A DNA stretch of 64,000 bases from Notospermus geniculatus (lineage: Eukaryota; Nemertea; Pilidiophora; Heteronemertea; Lineidae), in assembly GCA_002633025.1 (NCBI GenBank), contig NMRB01000379.1:232691-296690 (forward strand), given 5' to 3'. The position numbers and the translations under genes were made by a program. The notes beneath the pieces are model-generated. The model had not been told where the DNA came from. It made no database searches and saw nothing but the letters and a program-made list of their open reading frames with translations. Shown here piece by piece: positions 23,796 through 36,436 of this stretch. The first letter of the stretch is position 1. Each line of letters opens with the position of its first letter.

Positions 23796-25223
23796 GGAGG
23801 GGTACTTCCTGTCTCGCTTTCCACACATCAGCCTGGAGGTTCAATTGCTTATGATGCATTTTTATGTACCCTCCAAAGTAATTAAGTGGTCACCGATGTT
23901 GTCCTAACCAAAAATGGTTCCATCGGGAATGAGCATCATGCATAATGCAACACGAATTCCTAGCATCCACCCACGTGTTGTAGTCTCTGGAAACAAGTTG
24001 TGTTTGTTTAGGGTTCGTCAGCAAATTCGTTGGTGGGACGGACAACATCAGTCATCTGATCACGCCTCATTTAGTGGGCCCTTTCGTCATTTGGGCCTTT
24101 TTGAATGTTCTGCATAAGGCAAGTCGTGGTCGACGCGGAACCGAAGTTGATGGGCAAAGAGCCAGCCCTTTTCTGTTTGTATTATTTACCGTCTGACATT
24201 AGTTCCACACCTGGGACAGGACTGTGTGTGCACACGTAAGTAGCCACGTGATCTATCAACGTTCATGCATGGCTGACTGGAACAACACGATTGGCTACTA
24301 TCTTTTCATTTTACGACAAACTTCAATTCCATTGGTTGACTGAGGTCACACATTTACATACGCCACGCCTACATGTACCCACTGCAGTTCTTGACCGTCA
24401 CCATTCAGTCAACAGGAGTTGTCAGTCAGTTGACCAATAGGGGTCACTCACTGCGATTCGATGCCAAGCGGACCTACATGTACATATGTATTCATGGGTG
24501 ACTGAGCACCAATCAGGAGATTTTTATATTTTATTGGTCCGCTAGAACTTTGCTGCCGTCTTTTGGCGATAAGAGCGGCTGACTGCTCCTATTAAAGCAC
24601 GAGTCAAACGTCGCAAGTTCAGTTCATTGATGCCGTTGGCACACATCTCAATAATCCAGAGCGCAGCCTGTTACTAGCCGATATCCCAGATGGCCCCGCT
24701 GGGAATTCTAAAACTAAGACGGGGTATTTGATTGGCTCTGTCACACTGCTATCGCGAGACTGCGGTAATGCCGCGCGTGATAACGGCCATGCACTTTGTT
24801 GCAGAGTACACGACAAAGCTGTTTTTTCTCATGGATGCTGTGATCGTCACGCCACTTTCTCGTCCAAAACTTGATCTGTGATAACTGTTTGCTAATGACG
24901 TTTTTGCTTCTGTGTTGTTTTATCGAGTATGAATAAATACAGCATGTACTTATGTTTGCTTCCCGCACGCCATGACCCGGTGTAAGAAATCTTCCATGAC
25001 TGGTGTCAATTATGCATACGACTGCGGACATGACGGATGCGGCAGGGTTCGTCTGTTAATTGATTGATTGATGCTGGCCTCGCGTGAGTGTTGGGATATG
25101 GACAGGGAAAAAATAGTGAAAAATCGTCTCAATTTTTAGATATGTCAGAGAAGGGCACCGCTGACTTGTTCGGCCAAACAAAGTACATTTTTTCGTATTT
25201 TGTCAGATTTCCATAAATTCTGG
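23796..25223. other. Unassigned non-coding DNA
   Basis: No supported gene. Short open frames lack recognisable content. Confidence 0.3.
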
Positions 25224-25332
25224 CCCGTTTTCTAGAAGCCTCCTTAACTCTAAGGTCCACTTTAAACGTTTGTATTCTTCCCTGCAAACAATAGCTAAAG
25301 TAAACCTTAGAGTTAAGGAAGCTTCAAGCTTC
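25224..25332. mobile_element. MITE with CCGTATTTTAGAA-type ends, copy 2
   Basis: It starts CCCGTTTTCTAGAAGCCTCC and shares CCTTAACTC..AAGGTCCACT and CCTGCAAACAATAGCT with 14,331-14,400. The right half (ACCTTAGAGTTAAGGAAGCT) is the inverse of the left, giving a compact hairpin. Confidence 0.6.
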
Positions 25333-26851
25333 AATTCCACACTTGTAACCGAAAATACATGTAAAAATATCCATGAGATGATGTCTTTATTTTTTAATAC
25401 TGCCCAATTAGGTGTGTGACAATAAAAACCAATCGCCGGAGATTAAAGTGTCGCAGAAGGATCTTTTGTTTCCAGGAGATTTTTCCTGAAGACCGTTTTC
25501 TTCCACGCCTGTTGACCGTTTTGCACTTACATAATACTGTCAGATACAGCGGCGAACTACAGAGACGAACTTAATGGTACCGAATTTCATTTCATCTCAC
25601 TTGGAGCTGTACTCGTACTCAGCATGATCAGCAGAAAGCCGAGTAAAGTGTGATAAGTCATTACAATCTGATAGATTGCAGCTTTGCTCGAGCGGAAATT
25701 CGCCCTAGGAGATAAAATACTTAGGAGAAGGGCGTTGGCACAACACACCATTAAGAGTAATTCATCTTCGAGCTAATCATTGTGTGCGGAATAAAGTTCG
25801 TAGGTAAATGGGGAGATTAAAGTGATATGTTTTTTTTTCTGGAGGAGGAGATTTATTTGGCAATGATCGTCATCTGATCATTCTGCCGTTTAATGACAAA
25901 AGATAGTTTCTTCATCATCTTATTGTTTGGGGGACATGTATCGGGTGGCCCCCAAAAAATGACCCCCCTAAGGATTTTTCAATAATTTCAACACTATAAA
26001 AGCCTGACCCTTGGTATTTTAGACGTGCAAATATACGGATATTATCCATCTACTGTATTGTAAAAGTTTCAGCACGAAATATTGAACGGTTTTGACACGA
26101 CGAAAAAATCAAAATCATATGTCCAAAAATTTGATGCCGGAGTGAAATAAATGTCATGCGGGATCACTTCAAATTTAAACATCTGTCAGTTAGTCCATTG
26201 GGGTCTGTATAGGATCCGTAATCGTTAATCTACCAAAACATCTCTGACTATTAAAAACTTACGAATACATTGTATGTTCGAAAGCATCACACGGAACAAC
26301 GACAATTTATTTTGTATTCGCTGAAGACAACGATGTTGGCACAAGTTTCCCATGACCGTATCCCTTCAGTTGTCAATAATGTCCGTATCTACGTCAGCAA
26401 AACATGCAAATATCGCTAACACAACACGGTCGTTCAGTCCAATCCGAAGATCCACCAATTGAACTCGCGTCCTTTCACTAAACAAAGAGTTAATCCCCGG
26501 AAAAGCAACGCACTCATCCAACTCTCAGCAACGGCAAAGCCCTTCTCACCCTCTAAGAACCAATCGTATAAATTGTGTTGGAGCTGTAGTCGTCATGTAC
26601 ATTTCACTAATTACATCAATTGTAACCGTCTTTTATCGCATTAGACCGTCTCATTGTTCATTTGCTCTTAGAGAATGAATCTGATCGACTCCCATGTGAT
26701 TCAGCAATAGGGCAGTTTCTGGCATTGTTTCTATTNTAGTGTAAACATGATGGCTGCGTGATTCACATGTTGTTTACAGTGCACGGATATTACAACGTGT
26801 AGTAGTACCTCCTGAAGAGTATAGGATACATCAGTTAATACAAGGTTTTAA
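25333..26851. other. Unassigned DNA containing an ambiguous base
   Basis: No supported gene or repeat. The single N at 26,736 lies in plain AT-rich sequence; I see no structural break there. Confidence 0.3.
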
Positions 26852-27201
26852 GGCGCTGATCCACGTGACAGTTTTTTTCGTGTGAGTTGCTCTCAGTGGG
26901 CAATACACCGATAGGTTCGTTTCCTTGCAACTTTACGACGAGACCAATGACACGAACGACGGCCTGTACGTTTCCAGGCGCTGCTATGCCGACTCAATCG
27001 CACGACGTTTTTTTGGGGAGCGACAATCCAAATTTGATCTGGTGAGCCCCAACGTCTTGCGCGGTGAACATTAGATAAAAGGCCCCTTAGCAAATTTGTT
27101 GCAGAAATAGAGCTTTCCCGCTGTGACTGAGTCGGCATAGCAGCCGCGGTGGAGTTGCCCAAAGAGGAATTACGTGAGGAATCTCTCACGGGGAGTAGCG
27201 C
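26852..27201. mobile_element. MITE, GGCGCTGCTCCACGTG family
   Basis: The left end GGCGCTGATCCACGTGACAG pairs with the right end CTCTCACGGGGAGTAGCGC. Inner GAGTTGCTCTCAGTGGGCAA pairs with TTGCCCAAAGAGGAATTACG. It contains AGACCAATGACACGAACGAC, whose complement is the core of the 92-bp array unit at 12,000-13,640. No coding capacity. Confidence 0.7.
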
Positions 27202-27595
27202 AATGAATCGCGGTAAAGAAGATGTTAGGGGAAATACGGTGGATATATTATGGCCAGCAAAGATTGAATGACTTTTTTTTCCAACAGGAATACCGAATTT
27301 TCTTTGCAGGCTCCATCTTGGAAGTCGGAACGAGGGATAAGGAAAATGTACAGGTGAGTGGAGTTTGACTTTATTCTGACATATCTGATGATATATAGGA
27401 AGTCAGCTTCCAAAATTTCGCCAATTTTCGACCCCAATCGGGGTCTTCCACAGGCACTTTTCAGTATAGTAATAGAACTCTAGAAAAGACTGACATGTCT
27501 AAGTGCCTTATACTTCCGTGTCCTTGTTCCTCCGTCTGTATTTCCTGTTCTGTACTCATTATAACTTCCTTCAAAAATAGATGGACTACACTCTT
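27202..27595. other. Unassigned non-coding DNA
   Basis: No gene or repeat recognised. Confidence 0.3.
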
Positions 27596-27858
27596 AGCCG
27601 AAAAGGTTCTTTAGTGCCACACCAGGAGAACCCTCTGATTTAAGAACCCTCGGGTTGTTTAAGAACCCCTAGAGGTTCCAGATAGAACCTTTCCCTCAGA
27701 AAAGGGTTCTAACTGGAACCTTTATGGGTTCTTTGGCGACAGAAAGGTTCTACATGGAACCCTTTTGGGTTCTTTACAGAAGGTTCTATATAGAACCTTG
27801 GGGTTCCTCTGGTGTGGCACAAAGAACCCCTAAAGAACCTTTCTGGCTAAGAGTGTAG
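27596..27858. mobile_element. AAGGTTCT-rich TIR element
   Basis: Exact inverted ends CTACACTCTTAGCC and GGCTAAGAGTGTAG enclose many copies of AAAGGTTCT/AGAACCTTT in both orientations (for example AAGGTTCTATATAGAACCTT). The interior is one large imperfect hairpin. This resembles widespread MITEs made of TTCTA-type subrepeats. It abuts the next element directly. Confidence 0.75.
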
Positions 27859-28042
27859 GGCGCTTCTCCACGTGTGAGTTTTTTCTCGCGAGTTGGACCT
27901 CAATGGGTAGTTCATCAATATTTGGTTTCTGTAAGGCTTACGCTGAGACCAATGACCCAAACAACTGTCTATCGCTAATCTACCGCTGAGTTGCCCATAG
28001 AGAGCCAACATGCACGAGAAAACTCTCACGTGGAGCAGGGCC
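27858..28042. mobile_element. MITE, GGCGCTGCTCCACGTG family, short copy
   Basis: The left end GGGCGCTTCTCCACGTGTGA and right end ACTCTCACGTGGAGCAGGGC are inverted. Interior AGACCAATGACCCAAACAAC corresponds to the same block in 26,852-27,201. The G at 27,858 is shared with the preceding element's edge, so one inserted at or beside the end of the other. Confidence 0.7.
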
Positions 28043-29170
28043 TTGCTGCCATACATGGTCGAATGATCCATAGGATTACTCAGGGCCTGCGGCTTAAAAT
28101 GCAATAATCTTTTTTGAACAATCAGAGAATATAATGAAATTTTTGACATAAAAGAACATCAGTTGAAATGCCTGTAAAATGTGAGAGGATCCCCTAGGCC
28201 ACAATCAGGGCACAGCTACATGTAAGCGGGTTATGAAAGGGACGTGTCTTCTCAAAGTATAACAAAAAGTGCAGCTCGTGCGTTGAAGAATTTATTGCTG
28301 TTTGTATACCAACATTCAATTAGTATTTTTCGATTCGTTTCACAAAATGCCTTTGGGCAGACATACATTCCAACAGTTTTGGTGGCACGAATGAAACATT
28401 TATTCGCATTGTCATCTTTGACAGAACAATCAAACATTCTCTGAATTCTGAATTAAAGAGAAATTGGATATCTAGTTATCTATATATCGACATTAATGAT
28501 ATTGGCGAATATTGTATGAGAGCTCGGATAAGCAATATATCACCAACAATGAATATGTTATTGCTCAATAATTGCATATTTCATGCTGGACAGTTGTAAT
28601 AATTGGACAAGCGCATCCGAGCTGCGAAAAAATAAAAGTTGGTGTCAACACGATAGTCACGAATAAAAATGACAAGTCGATGATGATCGATTTGAATAGG
28701 TATAATCTAATTTAATAGTAGCGACCTGAATGCGGAGGTATATATGTTTGTTCACCTGCAAAACGGATTGAAAAATACAATTTATTCAAGGGTTTTATTC
28801 AAGAGAGTTTATTCTTAGAAAGTAATTTGATCTTTTTGTTTGGCGTGAGTGTGTGTCTCACTTGGGGGTGTTTCTCCAGAAATCAAGAGAATCCGTGCTA
28901 CCCTGTCGATTAAATCAGGCACGATTTGTCCTAGAATGATAGGCCACCATGGCCTTTTCTGGAGTCACGACGATTGTTGCAATCATATAATAGTACATGT
29001 CAACTTTGTTAATGTAAATAAAGAACTCGGGTTTATGTAGGCCTACGCCACTCGATTCAGCCATTATGACTCAACCAGGGGCTTCGTTAACATCCTTGGT
29101 CACTACGTATTCGTAACTTCACTAGGATTTACCAATATCACAGCAAGTTTGGGACGGTTTCTGAGGTAAG
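28043..29170. other. Unassigned AT-rich DNA
   Basis: No supported gene or clear repeat. Confidence 0.3.
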
Positions 29171-29397
29171 TTAAAGGGCCTCTAGAGGCAGCTTTTTAGT
29201 GCATATTGATATGATTACTAACACAACAGAGAATTGATGGCATGAGGATCCAACTTGGGCATCATTTTTGAAGGAAGATTTCATCAATGTCAAAATCTGA
29301 TCCACAATTCATGAGTTCATGGTTACTAGCGCCACCTGTTGTATAGTCGCAGTACTGATAGTAGCCTAATAGCGAGCTGCCTCTAGAGGCCCTTTAA
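29171..29397. mobile_element. TIR element with TTAAAGGGCCTCTAGAGGCA ends
   Basis: The left end TTAAAGGGCCTCTAGAGGCA (then GCT) and right end AGCTGCCTCTAGAGGCCCTT (then TAA) are perfect inverted repeats of about 23 bp around unique sequence. Each arm contains its own palindrome CCTCTAGAGG. TTAA-like ends could indicate a TTAA-targeting family; that is a guess. Confidence 0.7.
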
Positions 29398-29544
29398 TGA
29401 ACATTTTTTGAGATACAGTTAGGAAGCGGAAAGAAATTTGCTGCGACAGATGGCGTTTATTCACAACTACCGGTGTGCTAGGTGATAAATGCAATCGCCT
29501 AGGGGTACAAAAGGGTTTTTCAAAGGGATTTTTAGGGGTTAGGG

Positions 29545-29705
29545 GTTAGGGTTAGGATTAGATCATTCTTCGAATGGTTTAGGGTCGGTGTCAGTCATAG
29601 GCCTATGTATTTTTCTAATTCCACCGAATGTAGTACCTGCGGGGTGATTGCACTGTCAGTCTTCGTCATTAGAATTAGAATTAGAATTAGAATTGAATTT
29701 ATTCG
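29545..29705 (+). repeat. Short TTAGGG-like tract and ATTAGA microsatellite
   Basis: At about 29,548, GGGGTTAGGGGTTAGGGTTA is a brief telomere-like tract, too short and too internal to be a telomere. At about 29,667-29,693, ATTAGA repeats four to five times before TTGAATTTATTCGC. Confidence 0.6.
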
Positions 29706-32040
29706 CTCTAAATCACTATTGTGATACATTAGAGGATTTTTGTAATAGACACCTTGCTAAAGTCGGCCATTCTTTCCCAGAGGGCAACAACAAACACTGA
29801 ATGTACAGTGAATGCACACCACTGATGCACAACACGCTTTAAAACCTGCAATTACACAAAACTTCTATGAAAAGTTCCAAAATGAACACCTGCTCAGCAA
29901 TGCTACATATGTGATGCAATGTGCCCAGGCCGAAATTTGTGAAGATATTTTACACAAAAAATCTTAAAAGAGTTTTGTCATGCAGGAATGCACTAGCGCC
30001 TCTAGCGTCAAGATTGAGTCGTCCATCAGCACCACCTACATGTATTTAGTCAGTTTCTCTGGCTTGTCATATTCAGCTACTACTTCATTTTTCTTCGCCT
30101 GCGGGTTCCTCTTTACGAAAAGGTATTGTAAAAAGGCCCGAAGTTTGGTGTCCTCACAATGGAGCGGTGTCTTCCAGGCGGAGGTCTCTCAAAATCATGA
30201 TCCCGCTGTAGACATGTGTACATGTACATGCCTTACAATAACGCAACGCTTCAAACCCAGAACTGAGATAATATCACTTTGAACTTTCTCTTAAGTAAGA
30301 GTTCAGCCTAAATGATGCGTATTCAAACGCGACAAGGCTTCATTATATATGCCTATTCAACAAATGAATTCTGTTAGTTGACACAGATTTTAATCAAGAA
30401 ATTTTGATATCATTCAACAATGACCATGCAGGCCTTCTTGATTTGCTTTAAGTAGGCCTACGATATGATCAGTGAGCGATTTGGAAGAGTGAAAGCATTC
30501 TTTTTTTACTAGTCGGTAAAAAGTGTCGACAAAGGAGTCATGTCGGTTCCTTATTTCATGATGTGATTTATGTTCGTTCCGACGTAAACAACTTGTGCCA
30601 GGCGCGATGTCGTATGGGGTGTAATTCATGAAATTGCTACGTTTCAGTGGTTCTTGGATTTTTAGTATCGTGGGGATGTCCAGTGATAGTATGCGTCAAA
30701 ATCAGTGATTCTCATTTTGGGTAGGTCTTTTATTTTTCTTCCTCTTGATTCCTTCGGAGAATTTTCACCATCGGTGATTTTACCCCTGCAGTGTGACGCG
30801 GAGTAAAGTAACGTCGTGATTCTATTCAGATAAACTTGCATGCACATGTACTACAATGTACTTGTAGTTTCATTTGTATTGCGTCGCCAATTTTTGACGT
30901 GTTCCCATGTTCCCTTTGTCTTCCATCAGTGGCGCCATCTCGGCGCTCATGCGCATGAGCACCCTCGTCTGCTTGGAGTCAGGTTTGAGAACCTAGCTTG
31001 CAAATGCTGCGTAAAATTTCACTCATGTTCCCATGCGATGGGTTTTGAAGGCAACAACCCTATTCTTGACCAAACCTCGTCATCTCATCGATCGCTGCAT
31101 GATCAGCACCGAAAGTAGGCAACGCAGGGAAGCGGAAGTCCATGCATATAGATAGAAGTAGAGTTTCAGCCACCATTTCCGACCCAGCCGGGAAACTACA
31201 TGTAACCGCGGTAATTTTGGGGGCATGGCCAAATCACCGTGTTGGCTAGGTTCGATACTCTCATTAAGTCATCGAAATTGATTCGGGATGTTGTCCCTGA
31301 TATCACAGCCAACTATAGGCCCACGACAGTACACCGAGTCAGCTTGAATTGATACCATTTGGATAAGTGCAAAACGATGGGGCTTGTTTTTATCGATTCA
31401 TTGTGTGAGATGATGGATAGCATGTGGAAGCAGTGCGACACACCCGCTCTTACCACCAGAGCATCTAAAATGTCACCACTTGACAATGGCAAAGGGGCTC
31501 TTGAGATAGTTGCATTTGTAACGCTAAGTGGTCCTCTTCGATCGATTAGCCACAGATTACACGGGCAATTCCTAATCAATGGCAATCGAACTCAATAGCA
31601 TTGAGAATTGTCCAGACTGACTATCGAACCATTGGCTAGCATTGTGATAGATTTTAACAGCGATAACAGACGTACATGTACGGCCAGTAATGTTGGCCGT
31701 GATGTAATTTGTAGCTTATGTCAACAGCCACGCGGTGTTTTAGTTTGCTTTGGGGTTGTCGTAGGAGAACCGACATTGGTACTGGGTATTACCATTACGG
31801 ACAAGCGAATTCGAAGATACAGTACATGTATTTGTGTTTTCTCAGGGCAGAACGAGCATCACCCGTATTTCACCTCGTAATCTGTGGATTTCGTTTGTCG
31901 TGCTTAGTGTAATTGTCGATTTAATGGAGCCCAATCCTAAAAGCGAAAATTTCAAATTCTTAATGCTCTTGATCAAATACCCTCCTGTTTTCCTTCCTTG
32001 ATTATTATTGTTCGCTTTCGGGAATACTTTTTAAATTATC
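29706..32040. other. Unassigned non-coding DNA
   Basis: Open frames of 60-100 codons on both strands (for example 29,980-30,282 and 31,359-31,598) lack recognisable domains. No gene is supported. Confidence 0.3.
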
Positions 32041-32168
32041 GAGTTTTCGCAAAGCCTCCGAAACGCCAAAGCGAACGTCTGTCGTTTTGTTCAGTGCTCT
32101 CTTCGTGGCATCGAACAATGGGTTTGGCGTTCGCTTTGGCGTTTCGGGGGCTTTGCGAAAACTCCCTA
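32041..32168. mobile_element. GC-rich foldback element, copy IV
   Basis: GAGTTTTCGCAAAGCCTCCG at the left and CTTTGCGAAAACTCCCTA at the right match copy II (2,697-2,828). The loop again carries GTGGCATCGAACAATGGGTT. One arm differs (CCAAAGCGAACG for CCAACGCGAACG) with a compensating change in the other, which keeps pairing. Confidence 0.75.
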
Positions 32169-33349
32169 TTACTGTAATCTCGGCGCGTATGGTTGGGCCT
32201 TGACTTCTGGAATATTTTCCGTGCACTATATACCGGTAGGCGTTGTTTCTCTGTCATTTTATGGATCACCTGTTCGCACACAAGGATCACGAAGAATGTG
32301 AAAAAAAATGATATTCATGTTCGATAAGCCAGCCTGGATTAGTCAATTTTAAAATTTGGTTGGTAAGCTTCTTCTTCAGCGTTCGCTGGGGCCACTCGAG
32401 CGTTTTCGTGCATCGCTGCGGTTATGCACCATATACATGTAGATGAGTTTCGTAGAAGCCATCTTTTCAAAATTAGGTCATCACCATGGGAATTCTCTTC
32501 CAGAGTCACAGATGATTAATTGGTTCGCCCTTCACCAAGTGGGGGAAATCTTCATGACGATGACCTAATTTTTAGCGAAGCTAGGCCTGGGTGTGAAGTG
32601 CCTAGTAAGGGCCGTATGCACGAGTCACACTTTCATTTAAAGTCCGACTTTTCTCAATGCTTCAAGCATAGAGAATGTCTAACTTAAGCTGTACTTTAGG
32701 CTAAAGTGCGACCCTATGTGTTCCCATTTCTCGGTATTTCCCCTTATTATATTGTATGGGTAACACTGTGAGACAAGAGTGGCTGATTTCTCTTTGTTCC
32801 CATATTGAAAAGTCGTGGCAGGTCTGTCTATACGTAGCTGTCTTTTGTATAGAAACAGTGAGATATTGGGAACACTGGAAATCATTAAATCGCGACTTTT
32901 TTGTACCGTCCAAACCCAAGCTTAATGTTTTTTCCCCAATTCAGTGATCAAGTACATGTATACATGTATACATGTACCTACATGTGTATAAACAAAAAAT
33001 AGCTCGTGTTTAGGCTTATACACGTACTTCCCTATTTGCAATCTTTCTTTGCAACGATTAAAGGAGGAAGTTGGTGAATTTCGAAGTAGTTTTGGACAAA
33101 ACATGTATACATATTTTATGCCGCCTACACTAACTACGTAGTACATCACGAAGTCATGTCATATGTGTCGTGTAGATCGTGAATTGGCTGCAGTAATAAC
33201 ATCAACTACAAAATTGACTCGTCAGTCAATTTGAAGACCACCCTTGTAATTGAGACAGTGTAGGATATTGAGGGGAGGGGGAGTAGAGCGAATTTAATGT
33301 ACAGTAGGAGGAAACTGGACTACCCGAAGAAAACCTGCGCTGTCAAAGA
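32169..33349. other. Unassigned DNA with weak inverted repeats
   Basis: AAAATTAGGTCATC (about 32,471) is mirrored by GATGACCTAATTTT (about 32,563), suggesting a ~105-bp MITE. A TACATGTATACATGTATACA tract lies near 32,953. No gene supported. Confidence 0.35.
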
Positions 33350-33455
33350 GAGTTAACCTCTCTATCACATAATGAGCGGGTCCGAGATCGGGTATCGAAC
33401 TCGGAGCCGCATATGTGACAGGCCGATGTTTCCACTGCGCCACTCGGAGAGTAGC
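33350..33455 (-). mobile_element. tRNA-derived SINE-like sequence
   Basis: On the minus strand CCGAGTGGCGCAGTGGAAAC (A box, 33,430-33,447) is followed by CGAGTTCGATACCCGATC (B box, around 33,392-33,404), in tRNA-like order. Upstream on the plus strand GAGGAAACTGGACTACCCGA and AAAACCTGCGC resemble conserved SINE body sequence. The acceptor stem does not close well, so I prefer SINE to functional tRNA. Confidence 0.55.
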
Positions 33456-33461
33456 TGGCTA

Positions 33462-33688
33462 TACATGTACAGTCTCGGTCCGAAGTTATTAACCACCGGA
33501 TATTTGTAAATTACTCCGTGATCTCACAACATTTTTACACCAATTTTTGATGCATGGTAGTTAGATCATTTGTCCATCATTTGGCATAACGATTTTCCTG
33601 ATCAATATGCTGACTTGGGTTTTACCGTTGTTCGAAGTTTGCCGGTCAGATTGAGGTTAATAACTTCTGACCGAGATTGTACATGTAT
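33462..33688. mobile_element. TIR element with CAGTCTCGGTCCGAAGTTAT ends
   Basis: The left end TACAGTCTCGGTCCGAAGTT (then ATTAAC) and right end GTTAATAACTTCTGACCGAG (then ATTGTA) are inverted. Both are flanked by ACATGTA words. The interior is unique. It abuts the SINE-like piece on its left. Confidence 0.65.
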
Positions 33689-34674
33689 GAAGCAATGGTA
33701 CACCTATTATTCTTTCGTTAATATCCTGCAACACCAGAAAGTAAATAATAACCCCCGGGAGTCCATGTTGTGGAGTTGGTTGTATTTCTGAAGCAGGCCT
33801 GTCGCTGGTGCCCGTTCTCAACACAAAAGAATGGTACATAGCCAAATTACTTCGTGGAACCTCTGAGGACAAAACTTTGGGACTGACAATTGATGTCCTT
33901 AGGTGTCCTATTGTCCTAACTGTCTGAAAGGACGAAGGTGAAGCGGTAAAGCGGTGAATGAGCTTCATGAAATTCATGGCTGTCCGGTGAAGCATCCATA
34001 GGGAGGAACGCTTATGTAATACATCATTCTTTTCTTTTTCTATTCCATCTATAAAACTTAAATCTTTCTTCACCCTCCTTCATAAACCGATATCACCTTC
34101 GATTATTCCATATGGTGCACCCGTCGATATCGTGGTGCGAAATAAGAAACCGAGTTCTGCCCTGTCGGGTTAGGTTCAAAGGAGAATTGGTTGAAGTCCC
34201 CAGGGGATTTCCTCAGAGCAAACAGTTCATATGGTTGAGTGTTCACTGTCAGTTTGCGTTTTTCAATGGCGACAACGGAAAACCAGTGATCGATACGAGT
34301 GAATGGCACCGATCGACCGGGAGAAATGAAGTCCTCTTGCGTTAGATTACGTCCCAGATACATTGGTTTAGTGTACGCTTTTTCCGGCCCTTCGGGAATA
34401 TTTTGATAGGTAAATCTATTGTGGAGAATTTAAGAATTAGCCCTCCCTCGAGGCTTTTGACAATTTGCCTCTGATATTCCGCATTCGATTCCCGTTCGGA
34501 CCCGTTCTTCGTGTGAGAGAGCCAGAGCGACTCTCTTTGACAGAATATAGTTTTAGCCGGGCATTCCGGTTTCCTCCTGCTGTACATGTACATGTATATT
34601 GAATTCGCCCAATGTTGTCTGTAAAGCTCTATGTAATGTTGTTATGTGGCCCTCTCAGTTCTGATTCAATGGGT
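33689..34674. other. Unassigned non-coding DNA
   Basis: A 138-codon minus-strand frame at 33,657-34,073 overlaps the TIR element and has no domain. No gene supported. Confidence 0.3.
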
Positions 34675-34784
34675 CATATTAATAAAGACTAGTAAATGCT
34701 TTTACTTGAAGTTTGCAGTACAAATGCACGAGGCTATGCTGTACAAATCTGAAGGTAAAGCATTTGCTAGTCTTTATTCATATG
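34675..34784. mobile_element. CATATGAATAAAGACTAG MITE, copy 2
   Basis: It has the same 110-bp structure as 14,671-14,780: CATATTAATAAAGACTAGTA at the left, CTAGTCTTTATTCATATG at the right, and a shared interior with scattered substitutions. Same orientation as copy 1. Confidence 0.75.
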
Positions 34785-35607
34785 AGCCAATGATAACTCG
34801 GCGGACAAAATACGGTGCATGCTGCAGTGTGCATTTTCCAGGCACAATAAAGCATAAGCCCATTTTGACAAGTTTTTTCGGGCCGGAATTGGACCGGGTG
34901 TGGGGGAGTCCGTGTATCAGTGGTTGACGCTTTTGAACATCTTAGCAAACGAGGCCTAATTTGTAAGAACCCGTATGCGTGCGAAGAAGGTTGATTTGAC
35001 ATTCTTTAAGCAACCTCACATGTACATTTACAATGTCGATGCATTGACATCCTCCACACGAATCCGACGTGTCGACGCCATCGGAGGATTTTTATCGGAC
35101 GTCTGTTCAAACAATCCTGTCTAAACTCTACTTTCCCGTGGGAGGAAAAAGCGAGTCAGAGATCCATCCTTCCTCCAGGGACATATGCACCCGTCACACC
35201 AGCTAGAGAATGATCGATAGTTATCTCCCTGTGGAATATCGATTGAACAATCGTAAAAGATCGCTGGAGAGATCAGGCCGTCCCAGAATCAATCGATACT
35301 TGTTCAAACTATCAATGAGTGTCTTAACTGTGGTTCATAACTCGTCAGCCGTATCCGGAATGTCGCTTTGCGTTAGGGTAGAGGAATTTTGCAATTTGTA
35401 CTGTGTAATGGTGATATCAGGGATATCAGAACGGATGGGTGTTATAGTTATCTTTGACGGAACGGAAAAAATGAAACCGCGTCCTGAGCAAGGTCAGGGC
35501 AAAATGGATCAGGATCTTTGGCACCATTGGGTAGGGGCCTTGGCATTTTTTAGCAGGGCCACGGGCTACTCACCACTGAATAAGATCTCCGGCACTATCA
35601 ACCAGGG
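34785..35607. other. Unassigned DNA
   Basis: The 159-codon frame at 35,210-35,689 starts here but ends inside the hairpin at 35,608-35,735 and has no recognisable domain, so I do not call it. Confidence 0.3.
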
Positions 35608-35735
35608 CCGACCGCACAGAAAGTCCGATTATATAGTGCTTTCGGTGCCTATCGGCGGTTTAGTTAATGGGGAAATGCGTTATAACTAACTGCCGATAGG
35701 CGCCGGTAGCACTATCGGACTTACTGTGCGGTCGC
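35608..35735. repeat. Hairpin element around GACCGCACAGAAAGTCCGAT
   Basis: CCGACCGCACAGAAAGTCCG...GCCTATCGGCGG is mirrored by CCGATAGGCGCCGGTAGC...CTTACTGTGCGGTCGC. Arms are about 55 bp with a short loop at AATGGGGAAATGCG. MITE-like. Confidence 0.7.
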
Positions 35736-36436
35736 ACTGTAAAAAATCGTCCGTTTTCATACGGAGCCGTGGGTAGGCCTACACATACCAACATGGGAAC
35801 ACTAAACTCATTCTGAGTTGTATGTACAGTACCCGTGTGATTGGGTACAAGTACAACGGTCCCTTGGGAAATGGGCTTAAAAATTGGACAAGGAATTTAC
35901 CCATTGACATGGGTACGCTGTACCTATTTCTTTTTACAGCGCGGACCGAGAAGCCATTGTTAACCGGCGTTTTCGTATACCGTATATTTGTATGTAAAGG
36001 AAGCCTTGGGGATGAACATAACAAACGTGCTGAAATCGGCATCGTGTCAAAAGCAATAATCCTGTATCAGCCGCAAGACATAACTAACTTTATATCGAGC
36101 TCACCAGATTCCGATAAATTCCAACTTTACGACTTTATCAGCATTCTTGAATACTGATATCTCATGCCAACACCTTCCTATTCCTGTAACGCCTTCCGGC
36201 TGTATGGTAAGGAGAACTAGAGTCGTTGATATATGTTGGTGCCCTCTTCCTAGCTTCGGTGAGAGGAAATGAAATGCATCGATTTGAATGGATTACGAAG
36301 ATGATTTGAAATATTGTGTTGAGAGCTGGTCAGAATTCCGGTTTGATGTATTGCGGAGTGTTTGATTTATAAATCTAACATACTTTAGGAGAGTTGGTGT
36401 CTTTCAAGTACACGCTACCCGAGGCGAAGTAGTATA
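35736..36436. other. Unassigned DNA with a 111-codon open frame
   Basis: The frame at 35,822-36,157 (+) has no recognisable domain. A minus-strand frame overlaps it. Confidence 0.3.

Noticed and set aside
29545-29580. Telomeric repeat
   Set aside because: Only about three imperfect TTAGGG units inside ordinary sequence.
35210-35689. 159-codon plus-strand open frame
   Set aside because: Its last third lies in a hairpin element and the rest shows no domain.
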